64,000 bases of DNA from Acanthaster planci (Eukaryota > Echinodermata > Asteroidea > Valvatida > Acanthasteridae). Positions 26,040 through 36,041 of this stretch are shown in pieces. Every line of letters starts with the position of its first letter. Position 1 is the stretch's first letter. A program made the translations under genes and the position numbers. The notes below the pieces were generated by a model. It did no database searches. It worked only from the letters and a program-made list of their open reading frames with translations, and had not been told where the DNA came from. Location: assembly GCF_001949145.1 (NCBI RefSeq), contig NW_019091365.1:2481103-2545102 (forward strand). The letters run 5' to 3'.

Positions 26040-26330
26040 TTGTGTAGGCGTACATCGAGGGAGTCAGTGTGAAATTATTAGTGGATGGGGCGTGAGGGAC
26101 TCTGTCACGTTGTGGGGTTTTACTTTCAAACAGCCATGGAAAAATGGCCAAAATTGTAGACTGAAGTAGCAGGCGTTCGCAAAGCTGACGGCAGCGGAAC
26201 AGACACTCTCGATCTCGGCAGGACCTGAGTGGAAGTTTAGATTGGCAGCACGACATGCTCAGTTAGTGCTGTGTTTGGTAATACAGAAAACGTTGGAGGG
26301 ATCCTGGGTATGGATTTTCTGATGTATAAA
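26040..26330 (+). pseudogene. Retroelement aspartic protease remnant
   Basis: The segment VSVKLLVD, followed after a damaged position by a Gly-Ala-like stretch, is the eroded catalytic Asp motif. The protease end GGILGMDFL near 26,295-26,325 is intact. Both are typical of the Ty3/gypsy protease just upstream of RT. Confidence 0.75.
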
Positions 26331-26824
26331 CTGTCTCCTCAAACTTCCAGTCTCCTGAGCTTATTCTCAAGGATGAGGGAAAATGAAATGAGGGAGATCT
26401 GTGTTTGCGAGTAATCATGAGGGAAATCATGAGGGTTCTGTCAGGTCATGAGGAGTTGGTACTGGGGTCCGTGATGGGTGAGAACGTCTGCGCAAGTTTG
26501 GACTGATAGGGCCCTCGGATCGGGGTAAAGAGGATGACAAGGGCACGATCGTGGTACGTATTCTCGTTCAGTCGGAAGAGGAGCTGCTCCATGTGCATGT
26601 ATTCAACCCTGGAAAGGGGAATGTGTCTTACAGCAAGGAAAAATGATGGGTGCCAGAAAGGGTTTCCTCTTGCATGGAAATGACGACATGAACAATAAAG
26701 AGTTGTCATCGCCTACCGAGTTCGAACGAGCAGTAGTCCCCGTACATCTGATGGATTTGTAAGACCGTAGCATCCAAGAGGTGGAGAGGAAATACCACAG
26801 TGAAACAGCTGACCTCTTGTGCAA

Positions 26825-27015
26825 ACACCAAGAGCTTTGGGCGAGAATGGCGCGGACACCGGCAGTACAAACCTGTTTGGATATGAGCTAAATACAGGTG
26901 AGGGGCGTCGCAGACGATGTCCACCAAGGCAACAAAAGGAAATAGATTGCAAAGTCAAGGAAATGGTTAGGGAGGGTATAGAGCCATCACAGAGTCCCTG
27001 GGCATCGACGACATG
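26825..27015 (+). pseudogene. Retroelement reverse transcriptase, N-terminal remnant only
   Basis: Reads ENGADTGSTNLFGYELNTG, then PPRQQKEIDCKVKEMV, then IEPSQSPWAS, the standard start of gypsy RT before the palm domain. The catalytic YxDD region is absent: the sequence passes directly into integrase. Confidence 0.85.
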
Positions 27016-27019
27016 AACG

Positions 27020-28240
27020 ATTGTCAGTAGGGTATCTAGGCATTAGAAAAACTCTGACAAAGGTGAAGGCAGATTTTACTAGGTTGGAATAACAGTGGAC
27101 GTTCGATCCATCCTCGGGAGATGTAGTGCCCAGGTAAGTAAAAGTCACCCCCAATAGATGAGAAGAGCTCCCTTGCAACAGAGAACAGTTGGCGCGCCTG
27201 TATAAGGAGAGTGTCACCTTAGACGCATTGGGTCCGTTGCCAGTTACTGAGGAAAGGAACAAGGATATACTTGTGTGGATGACGAACTGAGCAAGTGGAT
27301 AGAGGCGTATCCAATACCCAATCACACTGCAAAAATAGTGGCAAATAAATTCGCCAAAGAGTTTGTCTGCCTTGGAAGGTGTGATCAAAGTTCTGCACTC
27401 TGACTGAAGGAATAATTTTGAACCTCAGGTCTTGACGACGCAGACAACAACGTATCTGCTCCGAGCGGGAACAAAACATGGCGTGGTTTTGAATGAAATT
27501 GACAACCCGTTTGGTACTTACCGAATAGACGGGCAAGTTTATTCGCTGTTTACGCGGAGCACGCTGAGCCTCTGGGCTACAAATTTAACTTGGAATATAT
27601 GGTCTTACGTGTGCACGCCGAACACGTGCAAGAACTCGGTTGGAAAACTTCGTACCACTCTGTCTTTCTTTCGTTGGTGAGGGCGCACTTCAACCCAAGC
27701 GGATAACACAAAGAGTAATGGGATGGCTGAGCGCTTCAATCGTATCTTAGTCACCGTGGTTTTGTTGATAATAGAACCTCATCATCGACGGCGAGCTTGG
27801 GATGATAAGATTCGTTGGGCCATGTTAGCCTATCGTGCATCTATTCAAGAGTCCGGCTTGGACGTGAAGTTCGTCTGCTGATGGACTTGACTGTTAAACA
27901 GCAAACAAATGAACGAAGTACCGAGGACATTGACATGGATTACGCGAAACAACAGTTGAGACTTGTGCACAGGACACGCGATTACGTGAAAGAGAGTGCC
28001 AGAAGAAAGAAAACCCATTACGATCTGTCAGCGATAAATGGTATAACGTTTTGTGTGGCTCCACAACCTTGCCAAAAGAAAGAGCTTCTCGCCTAAAATA
28101 ATAGCAATGGTGATGTAAGGGCCCATATCTAATTGGCCAACTCTCTGAAGTCATCATCCGGATACAATGGAAGAAGCGTGGAAAGATGAGAGCGGTGCAT
28201 CGATTTCGCTCGAAACTACACTAATAAAGCTAACACGGGT
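27020..28240 (+). pseudogene. Retroelement integrase remnant, interrupted by a foreign repeat
   Basis: Zinc-finger part LGIRKTLTKVKADFYWVG near 27,035-27,090. Catalytic-core fragments ALGPLPVTEERNK and SKWIEAYPIPNHTAKI near 27,215-27,340, then VLHSD and NFEPQV near 27,390-27,430. After about 255 bp of unrelated repeat, SNGMAERFNR near 27,715 and LGREVRLLMDLTVKQ near 27,855. The C-terminal part ends near the RIQWKKRGKMRAVH stretch at about 28,155. Several frame changes separate the pieces. Confidence 0.85.
27455..27712 (+). repeat. Repeat nested in the integrase remnant, related to 12,988-13,250
   Basis: About 255 bp replacing the middle of the integrase core. It aligns almost end to end with 12,988-13,250 (shared TATCTGCTC, GGAACAAAA, GGGCGTG, TTGGTAC, GGAATA-ATGGTCTT, TGTCTTTCTTT, GGTGAGGG-GCACTTCAAC). 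By eye the match is roughly 70%. It is not retroelement coding sequence. Confidence 0.7.
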
Positions 28241-28520
28241 GCCAATGATGGGTAGGGCCCGGGGAAAGCTGAAGCATACGGCGAAGACAGCAGGAAGGAC
28301 GAAAAAAAAGAAAGCTTTTTCATTGCACGTGGAGAGGGACTCAGACCCTGGTCCTCCTGTATGTGGTGGTGGCAACCAACTGTCGAGAGGTCACCCAAGA
28401 GGGAGGGACAGCAATACATCTGTCCCCGATCTCGATGCTGTGTGATATGGAGGAAGACCCATCCATTCGTGACGCACCTACCCAGACAACAGGAGGAAAG
28501 CCACTACGCCAGTTGATGAT

Positions 28521-31500
28521 ATGAAGCAAGAGACGTTGTTAAGCTCAAGGGATGTTTCCAGACAGGGAGAGAAAGGGAATTTCCTGCAGGACCTTCATGA
28601 TTGATATTTATCAGGGCTTGCGGTGAAGATCGCTGAAGAGGGAAAGACAACCGTATACACAACCGTGTGGGAGCATCGGAGGTCCAGCCACCATCGAGGA
28701 CGCAGACCCTAGATGAGCAGACCACTAGATTTCGCGGGTTGATACAAGATCAGGACGACTGCATCACAGGAGTTGGGAAAGCTATAACGCACAGCAAGTT
28801 GTAGAAGAGCATGGTTGGAAACTTCTCAAAGATTACAGAGACTGTAAGCCGACGTGTCTGCCGATATGGAATGCTGCTGACCAACGACCATCCACGAACC
28901 CCGAATATCATGACCAGCAGCAGGTTGAAAATCATTTTGACTGCTGAGTCTGAAAGACGCGCAGGTTTAACACAAAGCTCTCTAAGCCTGTGCACGACCA
29001 CCTGTTCGGCGTGTCGATGCTGATGCCTTAAATTTCGCACAAGTGTGCCGCTCGACGACCACAGTGGTGCTGAATGAAAAGGCTACCTCGGTGAGGCTGG
29101 GAATTGCCCTGCAAAATGTTGATGTCGAGTGACGTTGAATGAAGATGTTGCGTAACACCCAGCGGACCATAATATTTCTACCATTCTTTTAACGTTTTGA
29201 CGGGAACTTAAAACATGGTTATGCAAAATGCGTTTACCAAATACAAGTAGCTGTATTTGCCCTATCAAAAGAAGAAAGAAGCAGTGCGACCAGGTCGTTT
29301 CTCCGACCATTCGATTTTCATCAGCGAGGGCAGGGGGATAAGTTTCACCTGAGAAATGTTGCCGATGTTCACTTTAAAAATTTATTTATTCAATTTAGGA
29401 CTTGAAAGCGCTGGTATCTTATGAAAGGTATTCCCATCGTTTTGGGGCAGAGGGAATATCGGTTTTTTTCACAGATAAAAAAGTGGACTATTTTTAAGAC
29501 AAACTTGCCATCCCCCTCAGACCCACGAGCTGGATACGCCACTGGTGCACCGTGGGTTTGGGGTTAAAGCCGGAGACGATCTGGCAATCTCAATTCAAGC
29601 CCCATTGAAAACAGTGTAAAATCAGCATTTTTTTAAGAGCTCATTATACATACAACATCCCTGGCGTTTCTGAAACAAAAAATTATATTATTGTCTTCTC
29701 CCCAATCTTTTAATTTCTTTTCCATTTTTGGTGGGTTAACCAATAACAATTTTAATTATTCACCCCCCCAAAAAAATATCTCCCATAAAAGTGGTATTTT
29801 AGAAGACTGCATGTGGGCCGAGCTATTTTTCAAGTGGCCCCCTTAAGTGGCACTTAGGACCAATTTAATTCTTTATTCATTTATCCCTTCCGCTCAGAGA
29901 TGGACATCCAAAAGAACTTTCTTCTTTTTCAAAAGAAGCTGAGGGGTTTCTTTTCATTCTAATAAGCTTAGTACAAAATCGAATGAGTGGACGGCACCAG
30001 TGGCAGCATCGGAGTATATAATATAGCGCCCTCACTTTATAACGCTCACAAAGATTAAAGCCCAGACGCCTCTCAGAGTTGAACAGCGTGTAGTACTACT
30101 GTACATACAAGCTTTGTACAGGCACCCGACTTCATATCTTTATGCAATCAAGATCTGTCTTACCAGTACTCAGCGCAGTGAGAGACACATGCGTAAATTT
30201 GTGTTTTCCAAACTTTCTCACTTTTAAATGGAAGATCTATATATTTAAGGGTAGTACTTACTCTTAGGATCGTTGTTCATTTCCCTTTCACTTATTTGTA
30301 AAGCTTCTTATCGGGTATGTATTCCAAAATTAGGCCTGTGTTAGGCTGTGCACTGCAGTCTAGCGCGTTAGTTGCGGGAAACATCCTACAGCAAGTATGC
30401 ACTGCACGCAGCACAGCAGGGCCTCCTGGCTGACTGAGCCTTCTGCATGAGCCTTTGCATGGTTTCATTGCAAGATACGGAGCAATTGCAGATTTTTCTG
30501 TTATACTGTGACTCGAAATGTCACGAATGTAGGCATAAGCGGCCTTCCGAAAACTGTTTGATTTGTTCAAATTGTTGTTAGTGCTATGTACATGGTACAA
30601 CTACAAAAGTATCAAGGCATAGGACCTATGCCACAGCCACGATTATGTAATAGGACCGATTTCATGTCTGAATTATCATTGTCTTTGTGCATGCTTTTAT
30701 TGGCTTGCTTGGTCAGACAGTCTGTCATTTAAAAAATTGTATTCTTGGAAAAAAAATGTTTCTTGCTTTTTTTAATACAATATCTCAGCAAGTTTTCCAT
30801 GCTCTTTCAAGAGCCATAAGGAAGTTCTATGTCTTGACAAACGTTCAAACTTTTTGGCCCACGGCTTGTGTTGTTAGGTGAAACCTTCACAGTCAAAGAT
30901 TGCAAAACAATTTTCTGTGACATCTTGTTTTTTTCAGTTTGATTCATTAAATGACATTATTATGAAAAAGCTGTACTCACTAAAATCTGTGAGTTTCCTG
31001 CAATTGAATCAGATTCTGAACACACTCAGTCTTAATTTTGTAAGTTTTAGAGCCTGGAAGGCCCTGGGCAGTCTTGATTGGTTTCCTTACGTTGGCACCG
31101 TTTAATCATTTAGTAGAGGATACAGCCATAAAGGGCTTAGAGGGTAAATGTGAAATTCTTGCCATCTTCAGTGATCTTGGGACACATGGTCTCCTCTCCC
31201 CCCCAAAAAAATGCCTAACATTTTTCGGGGATTGTGTACATGTATTGTGGGTCTTCCCCTCATTTTTTTTGGTCATTTTAATCTTGTAAAAATTAGTTAG
31301 GCCCCTTCCCCCCCCAAAAAAAATAATTAAATACACTGACCCTATTTGATAAAAATTCTGAATTGTAATTGTGAGAAAGTTTGACTTTCTCACTGATAAA
31401 CCAGCCATGTAAAGTTGAATCCAGAACCATGTGTTAAATACTGACATAATTTCCCCCAAACTCAAAATCCTGCCCTCTTTACACATCAGTCCTACAGTTA

Positions 31501-31607
31501 TTGAACATGATGTCATAGTCATCTACCTACATGAATCCAAAAGTTAACAACTAGGTCTACGTTCAGGAACAGGGTCCCTGAATACACAATCCCCCATTTT
31601 CTTTTAG
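28521..31607. other. Region between retroelement and COX11, no gene identified
   Basis: About 28.5-29.1 kb keeps the G/C-richer composition of the retroelement and may hold its worn 3' end. 29.5-29.7 kb is a dispersed repeat. A TATATAATA motif near 30.02 kb could be part of a promoter. COX11 presumably begins in the right part of this interval. Confidence 0.4.
29592..29690 (-). repeat. Inverted partner of the dispersed repeat at window start
   Basis: Read on the minus strand it matches positions about 45-141, with a 35-bp exact core. The sequence just to its left (the GGATACGCCACTGG stretch) resembles the end of common interspersed repeats. Confidence 0.8.
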
Positions 31608-31654
31608 GTTATAAAGGCTACCTGATTGCTTGTTTTCTGTACTAGGTAAGTGAA

Positions 31655-32176
31655 ATGGCAAGAGGGCTGGGTCGGCTGTTTGTTCTTCCCTTCAACTCAG
31701 CTGGTCCATTCTCCAGTTGTCTTCTACGTAGAAACTTCCACAGCTTAGGAAATACAGGAAGACTTTTTATTCGGACCTGTTTAAGTGATGTCCCCAGAAA
31801 CACATGCATAGCAAGAACCAAAACATTGTGCCTTAAGCAAGGCAATTCAGGTTGCCTCAGTGTGTCAAACATTCTGCTTGGGACACATTGCCGATTCTGC
31901 CACGTGTGGAGGAACGATCACAGATCAATTGCTAAAATCTCCTCCTGGGCATCCCCAGCAAGCAGGACACTCCCTGGTGGAGGTTTCAAGTTTGCCTCCC
32001 CTGGATTCGTAAGGGCTGCAAATGGTTCGTTGCTGAGGTGCTGTTTGATTTCCAGCGGGCAGAGGGAGGCCTGGCAGCATCGGAACAAGTCTGTGATGTT
32101 CTATGGGGTGGCATTGGTCATACTGGTGATAGGGTTCTCATACGCGGCTGTGCCCCTCTACACTGTGTTTTGTCAG
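31655..32176 (+). CDS. COX11: COX11 coding exon 1: presequence, membrane segment, SYAAVPLY motif
   Basis: Residues 1-174. It ends with TGT CAG then gttagt (donor at 32177), phase 0. The first ~140 residues are rich in Arg, Ser and Leu with few acids, as expected of a mitochondrial presequence. Its exact cleavage site cannot be told. A pyrimidine-rich acceptor (ttttcttttag) ends near 31608, about 47 nt upstream of the ATG, so a 5' untranslated exon further upstream is likely. Confidence 0.93.
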
Positions 32177-34857
32177 GTTAGTATTCCCATCTGAAGTGAG
32201 ACACGTACCAGGTCAACTTGGATAATTACACATTAACCCTCCTTTAGTTTTACAGCACAAATATGCGCAAGTGCCCAAGGTCACGCTCTTGCATGTTGGT
32301 GCAGTGCACAACATGACACAGCTGTGCTTCTTTGAGGTGTTTACCAAGTGACCCAAAGAGTGACTTCAGCATAGGAGGGTTTAGACACCTGACCCTCAGT
32401 GTTCTATACATTTTTGTCACTGATCACTGCTACTGCTGTGCTATGTTACGCTCCACTACACTCTGAATAATTTTGCTGTTTTTTTGGTCCTTGAAACCAT
32501 ACAGTGAAACTCTTGATATTAACAGAGGTTATTAATAAGGCCAAGAGGTTTTCCAGACAAAATCTGGATGGGTTTGTGATTTACAGCTTTAATTAACAAA
32601 TATCCACCTGACTTGACACGTCCCTCTCTCGTCATCAAAGAAGAGACGGACTGGTGGGACGTTTTCCAACTCACCTTGTGCAAACGTGAACAGCGTACAT
32701 ACATGATCAAATGTGCACCACGCCAAAAATGCATGAATCTGTCCATGCTGACGGTGAGTTCTCACCAAAGGACCGTCGTTGCTATGTAAAAGCAAGCCAT
32801 CTTTTGCTCACGCACGGAGCAGACAGAGGAAGAAAATGTTTGTTTTTATAAATTAAGCTGAGAAATGCAGTGACAGCCAGCGACAAATGCATGCATGTTG
32901 ACAGCTGGCTCTGTTTTATCACTTGTAGGCCACGGGACTCGGAGGTCAAGCCACCAAAGGTCACAACATTGACCTGGTGGAGGACATGTTGCCAGTACGC
33001 GGTCGGCCCATCTCTGTCCGCTTCAACGCTGACACGGCCGCCAGCATGCGCTGGAACTTTAGGCCTCAGCAGCTAGAAATCAAGGTACATATAAAGCCAT
33101 TGACAAAATGTATCATTACATAGCTTGCAGCGCTCAACTATGTTATATTGGACTCGATATCGGCCTTCTTCAACCAGATAAAGCCATGATCATACACGAG
33201 CCATCCTTATAAACCTCACCTAACATTTGCAGAAACCCCAAATGACTTATTCTTGAACAAAACGGATCACAGCTCACATACTGTGCTTTTGCCAAGTTTA
33301 CACAGTCTTGATGCCTTTTCATAGGATTAAGTAGCGCCTAATTGTGGCAGGCTGGGCAGTGATGGGTAGGTTTGGTACACTGTACCCGGGGGGACGGAAG
33401 GGGTTTGCGTGTGATGTGTGCAGAGCTAGAGGTCTATAAGCCTATTCCATTCATTAAAAGGGGGTGTTCATAAGAAAGAGTTTCATTTAAAGTTACAATC
33501 TCCAGCGTTTCCATTATCTACAAGGATTATCAGAGAACTTGTTTATTTTCTATATGCACACCAGCCCTTTGTTTCATGGAGACTCTGTAAAAGGATTCCC
33601 ATTTCAGCTTCTCGATCCAGCTATGAATCCTGCATGCGAACACGTTTATAATGCACCTCAAATTAACACCCCTAAATTCTATGCAACATTCCAAGTTTTT
33701 TCCTGAAATGCATGTGTAAAGGCCTCAAACTGTAGTCCTTTGAAGGAAATCCCTCCCTTCAACATCACCCTTTTTCCACGTTATAAAAAATGATTGATGC
33801 GTCCCATTTAAATTTTGTCTATTGCTTTTGGGTACCCGTATAGAAAAAAATTCTTCACATTCGATCAAAACTTAAAATGCGTGGAACTATCACACAGATG
33901 TAAGCAGCAATGCTGCAAACCTCTGTTCATTTCGTAGGTCGTGCCCGGAGAGACAGCGTTGGCTTTCTACTCTGCCCTCAACCCCACTGACAAGCCCATC
34001 ACGGGCATCTCCACCTACAATGTGGTGCCATTTGAGGCTGGCCAGTACTTCAACAAGATCCAGTGCTTCTGCTTCGAGGAGCAGAGGCTCAATCCTCGCG
34101 AACAGGTAAACACAAAAGCACACAAAGCCAATTCCATGATGGGTATTGCAATCAGTGTCACAGAGTAATCAATGCTGTCAGAAGCCTACTACAAGTACAT
34201 GTACATCAGGGGTCATCCAGTCTATCCCATTGCTTCATGTGAACTGGGTTGTTTTCCACCAGCATTGCTGATGCAGTCCTGTTTAACGTATCCAAGTGGG
34301 TATCAACTTGTGAATAATCATAAGGTTAAATAAGTTCAGTGTCATTACAGTGCTTGGCCCTTAAGTGCAGTCCTAATATGCAAATGTGATTTGGATCGTG
34401 TATTCCATTGGTTAAAGATTGGTCATGCACACTGCATGACTTTGACTTTGACAAACAGAAACCTGTGTACATGTACATGCATGCATTAAAGCCCATCATT
34501 GTGCTATCTTTAGTAGCCAGCAAAGCGTCATTTGCAGAACTGGCTTGATTTGTCACATTTCCCTATTTAAGCTGTTCACTCGATCAGGCCCACTTCCCAC
34601 TCCTGTTACATTTGCCTCAGCTCATCCATACTTAATCCAAGCAGCTCACAGTTGTGAAGGTTGAACACAGTAATGATGCTTTTTGTTTTCCTCGGTAGGT
34701 TGACATGCCAGTGTTTTTCTACATCGATCCGGAGTTTGCCGAGGACCCCAAGATGGCCAAAGTAGACACCATCACCCTCTCGTACACATTCTTTGAGGCC
34801 AAGGAGGGACTGGTCTTGCCAGATCCATTCACTAAACCCGTAGAAGCGAAGGCGTGA
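31655..34857 (+). CDS. COX11: Cytochrome c oxidase assembly protein COX11, mitochondrial (4 coding exons)
   Basis: Coding exons are 31655-32176, 32929-33084, 33938-34105 and 34699-34857. All three introns are GT-AG and phase 0, giving 334 aa. COX11 is an inner-mitochondrial-membrane copper protein that delivers Cu to the CuB site of cytochrome oxidase subunit 1 in the intermembrane space (family knowledge). Seen here: a long basic, Ser-rich N-terminus of about 140 residues (probable presequence); one membrane segment at about 147-165; the family signature SYAAVPLYTVFC just after it (Cys173); and the copper motif CFCFEEQ (Cys269, Cys271) in the Ig-like soluble domain. The end matches the family pattern FFYIDPEFAEDP...LSYTFFEAKEG. 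The start ATG has A at -3 and G at +4, an in-frame TAG lies 12 nt upstream, and the next Met is at residue 148. The protein is longer than the human one (276 aa), all of it in the leader. RBBP6 lies downstream in convergent orientation. Confidence 0.97.
32929..33084 (+). CDS. COX11: COX11 coding exon 2
   Basis: Residues 175-226, 52 codons, between acceptor cttgtag and donor gtacat, phase 0 on both sides. It carries the family stretch ATGLGGQA followed by ISVRFNADTAASMRWNFRPQQ, the first strands of the copper-binding domain. Confidence 0.96.
33938..34105 (+). CDS. COX11: COX11 coding exon 3: copper-binding CFCF motif
   Basis: Residues 227-282, 56 codons, between acceptor ttcgtag and donor gtaaac, phase 0. 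It includes VVPGETALAFY, GISTYNVVPFEAGQYF and the two copper-ligand cysteines 269 and 271 in CFCFEEQ. This is the most conserved part of the family and it is intact. Confidence 0.97.
34699..34857 (+). CDS. COX11: COX11 coding exon 4 (C-terminus and stop)
   Basis: Residues 283-334 and a TGA stop at 34855-34857. The acceptor is ctcggtag. The exon reads VDMPVFFYIDPEFAEDP, then the conserved LSYTFFEAKEG strand. The last ~15 residues (PDPFTKPVEAKA) are not conserved. Confidence 0.97.
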   Translation, partial: VDMPVFFYIDPEFAEDPKMAKVDTITLSYTFFEAKEGLVLPDPFTKPVEAKA

Positions 34858-35355
34858 AAAAAAAGAAAAATAAAACCCCTGCATCCACATTTTCTTTACT
34901 AGGTTCATGTGCACTTTCGGTGCTGACGTTTGGATGGCAGGGAAAGCGAAGTTGTTTTCAGGCAAACATGTCACTTTTCTGTCATCTGGACAACCTTATG
35001 TATAGGAGACCAGCCCATAATGTTGTGGCTAAGTTTTGTAGGTTTTGGTCAGGGTAAAAAGACTTGGTGAAATTGCAACTAACTAAAGTACGAACATGCA
35101 TGTTTATCTTAAACTACAATTTAGTAATACGTAATGTACATATTTTTGTTACGGAAACATTCGAGTTAAGTGTTTTTCATGTAGTCATTAAGAAGTATTT
35201 TAAAGCCACAAGAAGCCTAAAATCATAATTGTACATGTCGCTGAATCATGTTGATTTAGCTGCACTTGTTCCATTGAATTGTATTTCCGCATAGGAAATT
35301 CTATAAAAGTGAATTCCAGGCAGACTTGCGCAATAAAAGTACTTCATAATCTTGT
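34858..35355 (+). other. COX11: COX11 3' untranslated region with two AATAAA signals
   Basis: An AATAAA occurs 12 nt after the stop (34869-34874), which would give almost no 3' UTR. A second at 35332-35337 (caataaaag) is followed by a T/G-rich stretch (cttgtacatttttgggttttattgtg), the usual downstream element. I take the second as the main site. No other gene is seen here. Confidence 0.6.
35332..35337 (+). terminator. Probable COX11 poly(A) signal AATAAA
   Basis: AATAAA is followed within about 25 nt by a GT/T-rich downstream element. It lies 475 nt after the stop codon. Cleavage would fall near 35,350-35,360. Confidence 0.55.
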
Positions 35356-35461
35356 ACATTTTTGGGTTTTATTGTGTTCTTTGCTTTTCAGGATAACATC
35401 GTACCTGTTATTTACTCATGAAGCACAAATTCAACACGATATTAAAATGAACACTACAATA

Positions 35462-35708
35462 GTGTGACGTATACAGAACCTGGGGAAGCTGAAATCATGT
35501 GCAGGTGACTTGCATGTGCCGAAGGAGTCCAGCCAGACATTGCAGGTGTTGAGATGCGGGCGGGGGGGGAGCGGAGAACCACCCTGGTGGCACAGGAGTT
35601 AAGCAACAAACAAGCCCGACTAACGTAGCCTGGGCCAGGAATTGAACCCAGGACCACAGTGCTGAGAGGCAATCGCTTTTACACAGTAGCCACACAATCT
35701 CGGTATTC
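35462..35708 (-). mobile_element. tRNA-derived SINE between COX11 and RBBP6
   Basis: On the minus strand, a TGGCTACTGTG A box followed about 45 nt later by GGTTCAATTCC (B box) at about 35,700-35,640, then a ~170-bp body. It belongs to a different family from the 16-kb SINE and sits in the short gap between the two genes' 3' ends. Confidence 0.65.
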
Positions 35709-36035
35709 ACACATCTATACATACCCAGAGTTCATGGGAATTCTGGTGTCAGCTATCACAAGGTCTGCTCAAGTCCGAACCACTGCCAAAGTCTTTGAGT
35801 TGAAAGCAACACATTGACATGGGATGTTGAATGCTGAAAGTTGTTGAAAAAAGGACCAAGTGGACATCACAGCTGTCAGCAGTTACTAGAAAAACCGTCC
35901 AGCATTAACCCTGGGTATCTCAAATACTTCAGAGCTCCTTGCCTAAAGAGGGCCAATATTTGTTGCAAGTCCAACTAAAAGAGTACACGTAACAACAAAA
36001 CAAAAATACAAACTGTATTTCAGTTGCAATAATTT

Positions 36036-36041
36036 TTTATT
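36036..36041 (-). terminator. Probable RBBP6 poly(A) signal
   Basis: TTTATT on the + strand, AATAAA on the coding strand, set in a T-rich stretch. It is the best candidate before COX11 and lies about 0.7 kb from the COX11 signal, so the two genes would end tail to tail without overlapping. Confidence 0.45.

Larger units (their letters stand above)
24690..28520 (+). mobile_element. Decayed Ty3/gypsy LTR retrotransposon, internally deleted
   Basis: Pieces of gag, protease, RT and integrase appear in canonical Ty3/gypsy order on the + strand, but every domain is broken by stop codons and frame changes. Gag, zinc knuckle, protease, RT start, integrase zinc finger, integrase core and integrase C-terminus are each recognisable. 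Most of RT and the whole RNase H are absent: the RT start is followed within about 50 nt by the integrase zinc-finger region. No clear LTR pair was found, so the ends are set by the outermost coding matches. The element is dead. Its base composition is richer in G and C than the flanks. Confidence 0.85.

Noticed and set aside
24690-28520. Active or domesticated retroelement gene
   Set aside because: Every domain has stops and frame changes, and RT core and RNase H are missing. No conserved open frame remains.
28521-29100. 3' LTR of the gypsy element
   Set aside because: No matching copy found upstream of gag, so no LTR can be defined.
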